From Arthonia radiata (taxonomy: Eukaryota > Ascomycota > Arthoniomycetes > Arthoniales > Arthoniaceae), in NCBI GenBank assembly GCA_002989075.1, contig PSQN01000017.1:4037453-4101452 (forward strand): DNA of 64,000 bases, in the 5' to 3' direction. How positions within the stretch are numbered: position 1 is the stretch's first letter; each line of letters opens with the position of its first letter. The position numbers and the translations under genes were made by a program. Shown one piece after another: positions 1 to 10,157 of the stretch. The notes under the pieces are model-generated. The model worked only from the letters and a program-made list of their open reading frames with translations. It was not told the DNA's origin and ran no database searches.

Positions 1-2046
1 ACCAATCGCAGAAGCCTGACAGGCTCCGGACTGTACACTGCGTGCAAACAAATAGAGGCATCCTTGGCCGGAGTCATCGCGAAGTATCCATTTAATGCTT
101 CGCAGCTCGCGGACGTCCTTCAAGCCGTATGGGAAGAAGTTGAAGTTCAAGACTATCCCCGTACCGCAATCACTATGCTTCCACACCTACTTCTTCACCG
201 CAAAGTCATAACTCAGGTAGCAGCAGATAGCAGCCTCGCCAAAACGATCAGTCACATCTCAGGTGAGCTTCAAACGCTCGCAGCGTCGCGCATCTACGTC
301 TTCTCGGCTCTTGCGGTAGCTTGGTACACATCGTCAACAACGCTGCTTGAAGAGACGCGACTGCTCCCATTGTACGACTTTCTCCTCTGGTTTGCACAAA
401 CGGCGCCAGTGGCTGGAATGGAGTTCGAGCTCGAAGCCATGTTAGCGCATAAGATGAGTCAGCTTGTACCTAACAGATCTTATGAATACTACTATGGTCA
501 GCCTCAAAGCGTAGCATATGCTTACGTGTTTAAAATACTATGCTCTTTACACTTCATCCCAGAACATAGCAATCTCAGTCGTCAGCTGCTAGACAAGCTA
601 CTCGAGCCATGGGCCGCACTCAAAGATTCGAGCGCGGTCTTCGTGCCTTGGAAGTCAACAACGCAGCTTCACGTGCTGGTCCTTCTTAACGAGCAAGTGG
701 CACCACACCTGACCAATCTCGGAAGCGGAAAGTACCTAAAAAAGTATCTCCACATCACTTCCTTGGAACGGAATCCTCGCTACCGCTATTTGCTCGAATG
801 GATCGTCGCTCGCCTCTGCTATCATCATCCTCCCTTCTGCTGGACCATCCTCAATCAACAAGCTCAACTCGACTTCTCGAACCCCAAATTCACTGCCAGC
901 ATGATCAAGCTAACACTCATCCTCGCCCAACTACCAGACACCAGCGAGGCATTTGCCTCCGAGCTGGCAACGCAGCTCACGGTCCTCGCTGCCAACACCC
1001 GCATCACTGTTAGACACGAGGCTCACTGGACCATTCCGAAATTATGGGACATTGCACAATTCCAAGGCTGGAAGGACATCACCGAAAACGAGCCCTTCAA
1101 GCGCCTCAACACCTGGATCAGAAGCCTCGACATCTTCAAAGACCCACCATCATACCGCCACCTCGACAGCTTCGACGCCGTCAAAGACCATAACCTGACG
1201 CACCTCGTGCAAGGCCCCTATCTGGAGATCGAACCCAGAGAGCTACCACGCTGCCGTCACGAGGACTTCATGCGCGTCCACGACGAGACACTAAAAGCCG
1301 GCCTCACGCCACTTGAAACCATCATGCCACTCGGCACCAAACCCTCACCGCCACCTACACCCACCGCCACTGCCTGCTCACAACCGCACTATCCACGCAC
1401 AGAGGCGCTCGCCGCGGCCCTCTCACGCACCGACCCCACACCTCTGCAGACAAAATCCCACTTGGACCCAATTTCTCTACCTTTCAACCCCTTCAACCCA
1501 ACCGACCCAACCACCACCCGCCCAACACCCCTCCTAATCATCGCCTCCCTCATCAACACCCCCGCAAACCTCGGCGGTCTCTCCCGCCTCTCCGAAGTCC
1601 TCGGCGCCCACACCATCTACCTTGCCGACCCTTCCGTGACCTCCAAGAAAGACTTTACGTCCCTCTCCGTGTCCTCGCATCTCCACCTGCCCATCGCCAC
1701 ACTACCGGTGTCAGAGATACCACAGTTCTTAGTGCAGATGAAACTGCAAGGTTATGAAGTTGTGGGCATCGAGCAAACGGACAGCAGTCGGGTGCTCGGC
1801 GAGGCCGGCACGAGATTCAGAGGGGACGGGAAGACGGTGCTTCTGTTAGGGAGTGAAAGAGAGGGGATACCCGGGACGTTGTTGGCGGAGTGTGATTGGT
1901 GTGTTGAGATTCGGCAGAGAGGCGTGACGAGGAGTATGAATGTGCAGACCGCGGCGGGGGTGGTGGGGTGGGAGTGGGGGAGGCAGTGGGAGGAGAGTCT
2001 ACGGAGGAAGGAGGGTGGTGTATCCTTGGTTCGTTCGAAACACTGA
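1..2046 (+). CDS. TRM3: tRNA (guanosine-18-2'-O)-methyltransferase, Trm3/TARBP1 type (5' partial)
   Basis: The reading frame is open from base 1, so the true start lies upstream of the window; 681 codons plus a stop are visible. The last ~160 residues form a SpoU (SPOUT) methylase domain. Motif 1 reads PANLGGLSRLSEVLGA, the AdoMet-knot motif is LLLGSEREGIP, and the final motif is RGVTRSMNVQTAAGV. The preceding ~500 residues are helical and carry no recognisable motif, as expected for the long N-terminal region of Trm3, which is over 1,400 residues in yeast. Family role: 2'-O-methylation of G18 in the D-loop of several cytoplasmic tRNAs using S-adenosylmethionine. A Pro/Thr-rich linker (about 1,340-1,530) separates the two parts. 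No intron is needed in the visible part. Some other SpoU enzyme is possible, but the long N-terminal extension favours Trm3. Confidence 0.85.
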   Translation, partial: TNRRSLTGSGLYTACKQIEASLAGVIAKYPFNASQLADVLQAVWEEVEVQDYPRTAITMLPHLLLHRKVITQVAADSSLAKTISHISGELQTLAASRIYVFSALAVAWYTSSTTLLEETRLLPLYDFLLWFAQTAPVAGMEFELEAMLAHKMSQLVPNRSYEYYYGQPQSVAYAYVFKILCSLHFIPEHSNLSRQLLDKLLEPWAALKDSSAVFVPWKSTTQLHVLVLLNEQVAPHLTNLGSGKYLKKYLHITSLERNPRYRYLLEWIVARLCYHHPPFCWTILNQQAQLDFSNPKFTASMIKLTLILAQLPDTSEAFASELATQLTVLAANTRITVRHEAHWTIPKLWDIAQFQGWKDITENEPFKRLNTWIRSLDIFKDPPSYRHLDSFDAVKDHNLTHLVQGPYLEIEPRELPRCRHEDFMRVHDETLKAGLTPLETIMPLGTKPSPPPTPTATACSQPHYPRTEALAAALSRTDPTPLQTKSHLDPISLPFNPFNPTDPTTTRPTPLLIIASLINTPANLGGLSRLSEVLGAHTIYLADPSVTSKKDFTSLSVSSHLHLPIATLPVSEIPQFLVQMKLQGYEVVGIEQTDSSRVLGEAGTRFRGDGKTVLLLGSEREGIPGTLLAECDWCVEIRQRGVTRSMNVQTAAGVVGWEWGRQWEESLRRKEGGVSLVRSKH

Positions 2047-2267
2047 CTCTACCTAGCGAGCCTTGAGACTCGTAAAGCCTCGTACCTCTACTTTCCATTC
2101 TCAGATACCTCGGACTGCCTTCCTCAGACACCTAGGCAGTACTGCGCCCGCTGCCGATGCCGGAATTATAGACATGCTTTGTCTACGAGCCAAGATCTCT
2201 CGAATCAACTTCTACTCGATCAGCAACAGGGACAATAGCCTCGACTGGAGATAACGAGCAGCTCTCC

Positions 2268-3731
2268 GTGGCATTCTTACGGCTGCCGAATGAACCTCTA
2301 AGCGAAATCATTCTCTACACTCTATCAGAGAGCTTCGAGAGCGTGGAGTCGACCTGCAAGACAATTAATGCGCGATGCACACCGTTCGTCGAAAATTACA
2401 ACAAGCTACGCTCTCGCTTCCTGACCTTTTACTACTCCGTGGACTCCCGTGACGGCCTGCTAGCCTCTTCGAACCCTATCACACCCAGTGCCACCGAGTC
2501 TGTCGTCGCGCGGTGCATTCGAATTGCAACTCTCGAATGCGGCGGTAGGTTCCTCACGCATGCGCTCGCTCGTGGCCAAAGACCAGAGCCGTTGCCGAGC
2601 AGCAACAGTGGCGGACCCATTGTCGACCTATTTGCGGACTCCATTCGTCTGCGGCGCGCCGGTCTTGACTGGAAGGAGTACTATGCTACGTCCGAAGAGG
2701 ATGTCAGAAAGACACGCTACTCACAGCATGGCACTGCTTTCCTTCTGAGCCTTCTCCCCAATACCGTGAAACTCGTCATTCCGAAATCTTGGAAGCAAAC
2801 GCCGCGACGGACAGGCTTCTCGATGCCCTCCGCGACGAGGCTAAGCAGCCAAGCTATCTGTTCACCGCACCCGGTCTTGCCTCGGTCATGAGACTTGGAG
2901 GGTCAAAGTCGATGAGCGACAGAGGAGCGACAGACAAAGACTCGACATGAGCTGGATGAGCCCTTCCTTGCCCTCCCGCACAAGTCGTCGTTTCGCGGAC
3001 CCAGCTGTGTAGCATCAGCCGGTGGCCCTACGAATCTCGCATTTCAAGGACTTCACACAGCAGAGACACTACGGGCGGTTCATCTTTCCAGCTGCTGTAT
3101 CGACCACGCCGGCATCGCCGACTTTCTAAAGCATGCACCACACCTAAAGACACTGACGTAGTCGCAGTGCACGAAAAACGACTATCCCTTGCAAAATTGG
3201 GACATGTGCGCATTTTTCAACGCAGTAGCGCGCGAAGTTGGGAGCCACCTCGTCGAACTCTCTACTACGATCGGCGGATTGCGCGGCTCCCTCGTTCCCG
3301 GCAAGGCGTCGTTGCGCAGTCTCCAGAAGCTCAAGAAGCTCGAGTATCCGCTCGAGCTCGTGCTGTTCAATCTCAAGGCCGTCGGCGCCGCGAGTTACAT
3401 CTTAACGTCCGTACAGCGCTTCCTCGATGGCTCAACAGACCCGTTTGTGCGCGATCTGATACCCTCTTCAGTCGCCCAGCTGTCGTTGAAGTCTCGGGGA
3501 GCGCTTCCTCATGAGAAAGCTCTCAACGCCTTGTTTCGCCATTTTCGCGCCGTGCGCAAAGCTCAGCTCCCTGCTCTCCGGGAGATAGGTATTGGATGCC
3601 CTCAATCTGCGGAGAACGCCTACAAACAACAGTGCACCAAAATCGTCGCGGAGGCTAGGGGTGAACATGTCGCTGTGCATTTGAATACGTTCGGTTCTTC
3701 ACAAAGACTACGCTGGGACGAAGAGCACTGA
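2268..3731 (+). pseudogene. Decayed F-box/leucine-rich-repeat-like protein gene
   Basis: Three stretches in shifting frames read as one protein. An F-box-like start (LRLPNEPLSEIILYTL, then a TCK..NARCTPF segment) runs from 2,268. It continues to about 2,790, where the frame must change to read EANAATDRLLDALRDEAKQP. It must change back near 2,940 to read LDEPFLALPHKSSFRGPSCV and the LRR-like segment LRAVHLSSCCIDHAGIADFL. The frame then meets an in-frame TAG at 3,159-3,161 and continues to the stop at 3,731. The first in-frame codon is GTG where an ATG would be expected, with a stop upstream at 2,169. No GT-AG intron was found that would absorb these breaks. I recall this kind of F-box/LRR protein as a multi-copy family in Dothideomycetes. 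At least two frameshifts and one nonsense codon make a functional protein unlikely. Sequencing error is the alternative. Confidence 0.72.
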
Positions 3732-3904
3732 GGTGGAATGGTAGCTATGAGTCAACTGAATCAAATTCTGCTATTCCGCTCGAGCTGCAGTAATATCAGA
3801 GACTCGACTGATGTAGACTCTGCTCCTCAGTTTGAGTTGCAGTGCTATCACCGGGTCGAGTGACTCAGATTCTGCTACTCCGCGAGCTGGACCGCCTACC
3901 TCAG

Positions 3905-4012
3905 GAAAAGGCAAGCCCCTGTATTTGGAGCACGGTAATTTGATCTTCTAAAGCTAAGCAGATACGGAGTAACGCCTGGGGTTTGCATGTCAGAATATCG
4001 TGCTGGCCCAGT
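3905..4012 (+). pseudogene. Possible 5S rRNA-derived relic
   Basis: The stretch from about 3,930 contains GATCTTCTAAAGCTAAGCAG followed by ACGCCTGGGG and, after an apparent ~11-base gap, AGAATATCGTGCTGG. The order and spacing resemble the internal control region and 3' half of eukaryotic 5S rRNA (AAGCTAAGCAG, GCCTGG, GGGAATACC..GTGCTG). The 5' third does not match well, and no terminal T-run follows, so an intact gene is unlikely. Dispersed 5S genes and pseudogenes are common in filamentous ascomycetes. The match was made by eye from memory and could be chance; a covariance-model search would decide. Confidence 0.25.
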
Positions 4013-4171
4013 GTCAGAGCAGAGCGTTTGTGTCGGACAAGCAATGCCATAATCTTGAGACGGGCCGGCCACGCCAGCTCTCCTGCATCTCTACGACTAT
4101 CCTTAACAGTAATACGCTCCTACGCACACTCGATATCTAGCAGGTTTAGTCATAGCTGGCTTCGCGTCTAG
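3940..4171 (+). repeat. Diverged direct repeat, copy A
   Basis: This copy shares an ordered series of blocks with 4,185-4,420. They are AGATAC...ACGCC(T/C)GG, ATGTCA, CAGTG(T/C)CAGAG, CAGAGCGTT(T/C)GTGT, CATAATCTTGAGA, CCGGCCACGCCAGCTCT, ATCTCTAC, ACTATCCTTA, ATACGCTCCT and a GTTTAGT..TAGCT end. Several differences are transitions. The possible 5S relic overlaps its left end. It is unit A of what may be an old, RIP-damaged tandem duplication or a short dispersed element. Confidence 0.55.
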
Positions 4172-4184
4172 GGTATTCCCGAAT

Positions 4185-4420
4185 ACTGAGAAGATACAAA
4201 GGTACGCCCGGCCCAGGACGCTTAAATGTCAAAAAGCTTGCCGTCACAGTGCCAGAGCTGATCATGCACAGCAGAGCGTTCGTGTGGGATAAGTAATTTC
4301 ATAATCTTGAGAGGGACCGGCCACGCCAGCTCTTCTGTATCTCTACTACTATCCTTAGCATTGATACGCTCCTGCCCACAAGCTCGACACATGGCACGTT
4401 TAGTTGTAGCTAGCCCAAAG
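4185..4420 (+). repeat. Diverged direct repeat, copy B
   Basis: This is the second copy of the ~230-bp unit described at 3,940-4,171, in the same orientation. It carries small insertions: about 9 bases near 4,215 and about 11 near 4,260. It lies between the F-box relic and the 3' end of the FHA-RING gene. No coding potential is evident. Confidence 0.55.
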
Positions 4421-4745
4421 TCAGGGGCGTTCGAATTGCGAGCGCGCGCTTTACGGCCCGAAACCGATCGTGACATGTACAATAGTTGCACTGTTTACGG
4501 GCCCTCCTTCTGAGGGTAACTGGCAAGGCCACTGATGGGACAACTGCGATGACAACTGAATTACCACCAAATTGTATAACATAGAGCTGAGGAACTGAAG
4601 GTAAAGTGCAGACGAGTCTTTCATGATTCCTATACGTGATGCCAACAGCCGAAACTTTGGTCGGACGTCCTATTCATGCCGTCAATATCTACAACGCCAG
4701 TAATGCTCCATGCTACGTCATTAAAAATATGCGCGACCGTTAAAC

Positions 4746-6753
4746 TCATGACATTTCTGTGTCCGTGCCTACCATGGTGCTCTCCCTCAACGTGCCTCGC
4801 CGGTCCCGCTCTCTAGGAGTATCAACACTGCCTCGGGTGCTGGATCCCGTCCGGCCTGCGCCGTCAAACACGAATGGTCCGGCAGCATTTCGTGGGGTCA
4901 TCGGACCCTCCCTTTGCAGCGCATCCGCCGACGTGACCCGCGCCCCATCTGCATGAGCCTCACCTTGAATCAAGGTCTCATTGCCGTCGAAGGTACTTGA
5001 CCTAGTACGCGAGCTTCGGTGTGTCTTGATGTCCGCCAGGCCCGCTCCGAGGCCGTTCGAGGGTGGGGTCGGTATAGCCATGGGTTCGGATGATGGCGGT
5101 GAAGGGATGAATGTGGACGCCGAAGGGTTGAGCGCGCTGCCGTTGCGTGGTTCTGCTGAACTTCTTCGCGCGTTACTGGATGGTCTGGAACTCGAAGTTG
5201 GAAAGCCTGAGATGGTGTCGTCAAGTGAGGGAAGCTGGGCGCTATTCTGCCGTAACGACATCGAGTTCAATGTCCAGGCGAGATCATCTGAGTTAAAGAG
5301 AGAGGGTGTGTCGGGCTCGCCGTCAGTCGACGGTGACACCACGCGCGGTGACCCTCGCTCTTCGAGGATGTTGCCAGATCGAGCGCCTGCGCTCGGCATC
5401 TCAATTGCACCGTTAGCATGCCTGCTGCTAGTATGCTCACTGTCGAGTCCAAGCAGAACCCGCGCGGGCCCGTCTAGCTCCGCTTCGTCGAAGTCATCGA
5501 AGTCTTCGAGATCCTCCTCTTCGACTTCTGCGTCAAGATCTGCTTGTGCGCGACAATTAGGACATAAGAACGAGGGGTACTTTGAGCTTTCCAGTATCGT
5601 GCGAATACACTTGTAGTGCCAAGTGTGGGAACAAGGTGCCACGAATAGTGCCTGACAAGGCTGTGAACGGTCAGCAACTATCACAAGGTGAGGTGGGAAT
5701 AGGACATACGGCTATTGAGTTCAAGCATATCGTGCACTCAGAGCTATGCTTGGACGCCGCATCGCTGTCAACTTCCTTCTTGCCCTTGGCTAATCGCTGT
5801 AATTGCTTGTGTGTTGATTTGTTGAACTTGTTCAAGCCACGCTGCCAACCTCGATTTGTTTCAATTCTAATCTTGACACATCGAAAAATCATTTCCTCGC
5901 CACCTTTGAAGTCGATGCCCAACTGTATGACATCGCCATCGTTGACTGGGAATGGCTTCGACTCCACACCAGGCTGACTCAGTCGTATGTGGTTCAAAAA
6001 GGTTCCAGACGAGCTCTTGACGTCCTTGACGTACCACTGCCCATCCGAGAAAGAGAACTCGCAATGCTTGCGGCTTACCACCTTGGACTTGAAACCTATG
6101 GGGGCATCAGACGGCTCACTGAAAGCAGCTTCCTGTGTAACATCTCTTTCTGAATATCTCCCTACTTTGATGATTGAATTTGGATTTGGTAATATTCTAG
6201 TAATGCGCTTGAAGTCCAGAGAAGGCCTTTGGGACCTGATCGGATCTGTGGCTGGTATGAACTGAATGCAAGGAGCCGGAGTGCTGCTTGTGCCGTCTGT
6301 CCTTGCCAGAAGCGACTGATGCGCATCTACCAAGGCTCTTGTATGGGGCATGACTGGGAGTGGCAGAGGTCTGGACGTATACTCATTGGCGGTGGACACG
6401 CCGGCACCGTCCAGTCCAGCGTTGTTTCTTGCCCTGGTCATAGTATCGTCTGTTTGTGTAGCTCGCCGTTGGCTATTGGGTGCGTTATTTGGTCGTGAGG
6501 GCTCGTGGAATGGCTCCAGGATGTGTTGTCTCGCAGGGTCGGGCGCCAGATCCGCTGCGTTCGTCGAACTTCTATTGCGAAATCTGCCCTCGATCTCAGT
6601 CGGTGTAATGTGTCTCGAGGCGTCGATGCCAAAGGTGTAACTCCTGAGATAGCTGAGTCCCCTCCTGCGGGCTGGTCGAGCGGCTGGTGGGGAGATGACA
6701 GGTGAAGTGTCTGTGGAAATCGTGGAGGGTGCTGTGGTAGATCCAGCCAACAT
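4746..6753 (-). CDS. DMA1: FHA-RING E3 ubiquitin ligase, Dma1/Dma2 type
   Basis: Two exons, 6,753-5,710 and 5,660-4,746, joined by a 49-bp intron (GTATGT...CACAG), give 652 aa. The FHA domain (about residues 190-310) has the signatures VVSRKHCEF and SSSGTFLNHIRLS. The RING follows: CTICLNSIAPCQALFVAPCS, then HTWHYKC and FLCPNCR. The intron splits the RING between its second Cys and the PC..H segment. The last ~250 residues are Ser/Pro-rich and probably disordered. Dma-type ligases bind phospho-threonine through FHA and act in the spindle-position checkpoint and septin/cytokinesis control. An ATG 32 codons upstream (6,849) is possible, but 6,753 starts a normal-looking Ser/Thr-rich N-terminus. 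It is transcribed divergently from MAS2. Confidence 0.88.
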
Positions 6754-7207
6754 CGTCGATGACTCAAACGAGGCAGCAACACATTTGTCCACTGTTGACT
6801 GAGAGGACAGCTGGTACAGGAAGGGGTAGATGTAGAGAAAGACCGTCACTCATGGAAGGTGGGTCCCGAGTAGGTTGGTACACCCTGGGCCAAGTGGATG
6901 GATCTGCGTATAAGCGCTGAGGAGGCCAGCTGACTAGGAAGGCAGAAACGAAGACAGGCCAATGTCAAGCAGGGCTGCAGGTGGCTGAAACGACTTGCAT
7001 CGGGGCTGGAGGTGAGGGCAGCGGCATCACGTGATGTCTCTGGCGGAGATATGCGACCGAAGGCCGAGATGTTGCTTGCAGTTTGTACTCGCCATCTCAA
7101 CTCGTCCTTGGCCATCCATCTTAGAGAGAGCCAGGATTGACGACAGAACGAGCACGCGGCTCTCTCACGACACTTGGACTGCCTCATCCACCAAAATCAT
7201 TCTTATA
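6754..7207. promoter_or_regulatory. Shared divergent promoter of the FHA-RING gene and MAS2
   Basis: About 450 bp separate the two start codons. A CACGTG palindrome lies near 7,027 (ATCACGTGAT). This is an E-box type site often bound by bHLH factors in fungi. No other element is clear. Confidence 0.4.
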
Positions 7208-8932
7208 ATGCGCCCCTATAGACTGCGAAGCCTCCCCTGGCGACCGGCCCAAACCTCAAGATACCTTACTAGATCTACACGGCCAGCACGAAGATCGTTC
7301 GCAACAGTCAAAGGCGCGGAGAACAAGGACCCGACAGAGCTTGATCAAATTACCACGCTTTCGAACGGCGTTCGAGTGGCAACCGAAGCTCTACCGGGAC
7401 ACTTCTCAGGCGTTGGCGTTTATGTCGACGCTGGATCAAGATATGAGAATGATGACCTACGAGGGGTCAGTCATATCGTGGATCGACTGGCGTTCAAATC
7501 AACGACAAAGCGGAGTGCGGACGAGATGCTGGAATCACAGGAGTCATTAGGCGGCAACATTCAATGTGCCTCCTCTCGCGAGACTTTGATGTACCAGTGC
7601 GCAACCTTCAATTCAGCAGTATCGTCAGCGCTGGGGATACTGGCAGAAACTATACGGGACCCGCTGATCAAGGAAGAGGAGGTCGAACAACAACTAGAGA
7701 CTGCAGATTACGAGATCAGCGAGATATGGTCGAAGCCCGACTTAATACTGCCGGAGCTGGTGCACGTCGCCGCATACAAGGGCAACACACTTGGTCATCC
7801 ATTGCTATGTCCAAAAGAACGCCTTGGAGAGATCAACGCCGGCACGGTAAAGAGATACAGACAAGCTTTCTACCAGCCAGAACGTATGGTTCTCGCGTTT
7901 GCGGGCGTCGCACACGACCAAGCCGTCCGACTAACAGAGCAATACTTTGGCGATCTCACGACCACAACACCGCAGCTCTCATCTGCCGCTCAACCTAACA
8001 CGACAATGCCTGATCCGTCCACATTGCCACACCCCTCAAACTACACCGCACCCCAAGAGCCTTCTCGTCTTCTCAACAAAATACCCTTTTTCAAAAATCT
8101 CACCACTTCCGCCTCACAACAAGCCACCGTCTCTGACGTCAATCCTAATCTCACTACTTCCGCCGCTCCAACCGAAGTCGATCTCTACAGCCCCTGCCAC
8201 TACACTGGCGGCTTTCTCTCGCTACCGCCCATCCCGCCACCTCCCAGCCAAGCCCTCCCCCGCCTCTCCTACATTCATCTCGCCTTCGAAGCTTTACCAA
8301 TCTCTAACCGTGACATCTACGCCCTCGCAACTCTGCAAACGCTGCTCGGTGGTGGCGGTTCGTTTTCTGCGGGCGGACCAGGCAAGGGCATGTACTCGCG
8401 CCTCTACACGAACGTCCTGAACCAGCACGCCTGGGTGGAAAGCTGTGTCGCCTTCAACCACAGCTACACCGATTCAGGTCTGTTCGGCATCTCCGCGAGC
8501 TGCACGCCGGATAAGGTGGCTATGATGTTGGAGGTCATGTGCCGCGAGCTGCAGTCGATCACTAAACCATCTGGACCCAATGCTTTACAGCCGGATGAGG
8601 TCGAGCGCGCGAAGAATCAATTACGCAGCTCTCTTCTCATGAATCTAGAGAGCCGGATGGTCGAGCTTGAGGATCTGGGAAGGCAGGTGCAGGTGCATGG
8701 TGCCAAGGTGGGCGTGAAAGAGATGTGTGGTATCATTGAGAGCTTGACAGCCGAGGATCTGAGAAGGGTGGCAGGCATGGTGGTGAGAGGTGAGGTGAGG
8801 AACAAGGGCAATGGCGTAGGAGCGCCGACGGTGGTGTTGCAGGAGGGCGAGGATGAGGGACGGACGCTGAAGCCCTTCCAGTGGGGCGAGATTCAGGAGA
8901 GAATTGCACGGTGGGGACTAGGCAGGAGGTAA
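7208..8932 (+). CDS. MAS2: Mitochondrial processing peptidase alpha subunit
   Basis: A single exon of 574 aa. The N-terminus is rich in Arg and Ser with almost no acidic residues (MRPYRLRSLPWRPAQTSRYL), a typical mitochondrial presequence. The M16 peptidase-like domain begins with TTLSNGVRVATEALPG. The position of the zinc motif reads HIVDRLAFKST, lacking the HxxEH of the catalytic beta subunit, as expected for alpha. The glycine-rich substrate loop (LLGGGGSFSAGGPGKGMYSR) is intact. Role: with the beta subunit, recognition and removal of presequences from imported precursors in the matrix. ATG 7,208 is chosen over upstream in-frame codons because it gives the presequence at once. A ~50-residue low-complexity segment (about residues 260-310) precedes the second half. 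Confidence 0.93.
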   Translation: MRPYRLRSLPWRPAQTSRYLTRSTRPARRSFATVKGAENKDPTELDQITTLSNGVRVATEALPGHFSGVGVYVDAGSRYENDDLRGVSHIVDRLAFKSTTKRSADEMLESQESLGGNIQCASSRETLMYQCATFNSAVSSALGILAETIRDPLIKEEEVEQQLETADYEISEIWSKPDLILPELVHVAAYKGNTLGHPLLCPKERLGEINAGTVKRYRQAFYQPERMVLAFAGVAHDQAVRLTEQYFGDLTTTTPQLSSAAQPNTTMPDPSTLPHPSNYTAPQEPSRLLNKIPFFKNLTTSASQQATVSDVNPNLTTSAAPTEVDLYSPCHYTGGFLSLPPIPPPPSQALPRLSYIHLAFEALPISNRDIYALATLQTLLGGGGSFSAGGPGKGMYSRLYTNVLNQHAWVESCVAFNHSYTDSGLFGISASCTPDKVAMMLEVMCRELQSITKPSGPNALQPDEVERAKNQLRSSLLMNLESRMVELEDLGRQVQVHGAKVGVKEMCGIIESLTAEDLRRVAGMVVRGEVRNKGNGVGAPTVVLQEGEDEGRTLKPFQWGEIQERIARWGLGRR

Positions 8933-9288
8933 TTAGGGGGGTAGAATTTGTAAGATATGTGTAGACTGTGGGAAAAGATACCCGACTCGGCTTGGTTCAA
9001 TGATACAGTAAAGCCTGCGCTTTCACTAGTTTCCCATGATGAGATTAGTTGTTCATGGAGCTATTCCAGCCCAATGACCATGTTCAATTCAATAGACAAA
9101 ATTGAAAGCATGTAGTGGATGCTGAGCATTGCGCACATCCCAATGGGGCCGAACAAATGCGGCCAGATCACAACGCCTGCTAAAAGCAACGTATGCCGCA
9201 TGCGTTGCAGACCCATTGGAAGCGTCTGCGCGTCCCGCTCTTACTGCCCTCACTATTCACTTTAGATTCCGCCTCAGCAACAATAGCC
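8933..9288. other. Intergenic region, MAS2 3' to hydrolase 5'
   Basis: About 355 bp hold the MAS2 3' untranslated region and the promoter of the alpha/beta hydrolase gene. No coding frame, RNA gene or repeat was recognised. Confidence 0.5.
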
Positions 9289-10115
9289 ATGCACAAACAC
9301 CTAAAGCCACTCGTAGTCATCGTCACCGCCTCCTGGCACACCCCCCAATTCTACTCCCACCTCACCGCGCACCTGCTCGCAGCCGGCTTCGACGTGCGCT
9401 GCCCACACCTGCCTTCCTGCGGCGGACCAAGCAGCCACGACCCGACGCACTTCGGGCAGCTGTCACTGCTCGGCGACGCGCTCGCTATACGGTTGGAGCT
9501 GATCCGGCTCGTGGAGTACGATGAGCGCGACGTGATTGTTATGATGCACTCGTATGGCGGACTGGTGGGCACTGAGGCGGTGGCGGAGGATCTGAGTAGC
9601 GCGGCGAGGGGTGAGCAGGGGATGCGCGGAGGTGTGGCGCACCTGGTGTATCTTGCTGGGTATTGGTTACCTGTGGGCGAGAGCGTGATGAGCAAGTTTG
9701 GGGACTCGAAGAACTCGGTTGTTCATGTGAGTTTTCTCTCATCCGGGACTGTATTTGCGCTGATGTGGAGTAGTCGGACAATTCGTTCACGATTGAGGAT
9801 CCGCTTCACAATCTGTATAACGACATGCCAGAGGACGCGGTGCCTAGCAAGCAATACTGGGCGTCACAGCTGGTGAGGCAGCCGATGAACGTCCAGCATT
9901 TCCGGATGACGAGAGCTGCGTACGAGTATGTTTCGGCGACGTACCTGGTATGTGAGCGGGACCACACGGTGCCGCCGCACGCTCAAGAGGCGTTTGCGGT
10001 CGCGATGGGCGCGGAGCTGCGGAGGTGTCATGCCGGGCATTCCGCGATGTTGACGCAGCCGCAACGCGTGACGGACGTCATACACCATATCGCGAAAGAA
10101 GCGAGCTTGTTGTGA
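9289..10115 (+). CDS. Alpha/beta hydrolase fold protein
   Basis: Two exons, 9,289-9,726 and 9,774-10,115, are joined by a 47-bp intron (GTGAGT...TAG) and give 259 aa. The fold is recognised from the N-terminal beta strand (LVVIVTASWHTPQFYSHL), the nucleophile elbow MMHSYGGLVG with Ser in HSYGG, and the C-terminal strand and His of CHAGHSAML. An Asp in CERDHTVP is a likely acid residue. The overall pattern resembles small esterases of the methylesterase/hydroxynitrile lyase-like AB-hydrolase group, but the substrate cannot be inferred. There is no signal peptide or membrane segment. It is convergent with the next gene, with only 42 bp between the stop codons. Confidence 0.85.
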
Positions 10116-10157
10116 ATGTTTGCCCATCTTTCGCAAGCGTCTCAAATCTTGGCTCTT

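Larger units (their letters stand above)
3732..4745. other. Intergenic region without a protein gene
   Basis: Between the F-box relic and the FHA-RING gene there is no credible coding frame, only short open frames without family resemblance. The stretch holds the two diverged direct repeats and the possible 5S relic listed separately. The remainder (3,732-3,900 and 4,430-4,745) shows nothing recognisable. Confidence 0.6.

Noticed and set aside
4981-5616. 211-codon plus-strand open frame.
   Set aside because: It is antisense to the Ser/Asp-rich C-terminus of the FHA-RING gene, and its composition mirrors that gene. No independent motif is seen.
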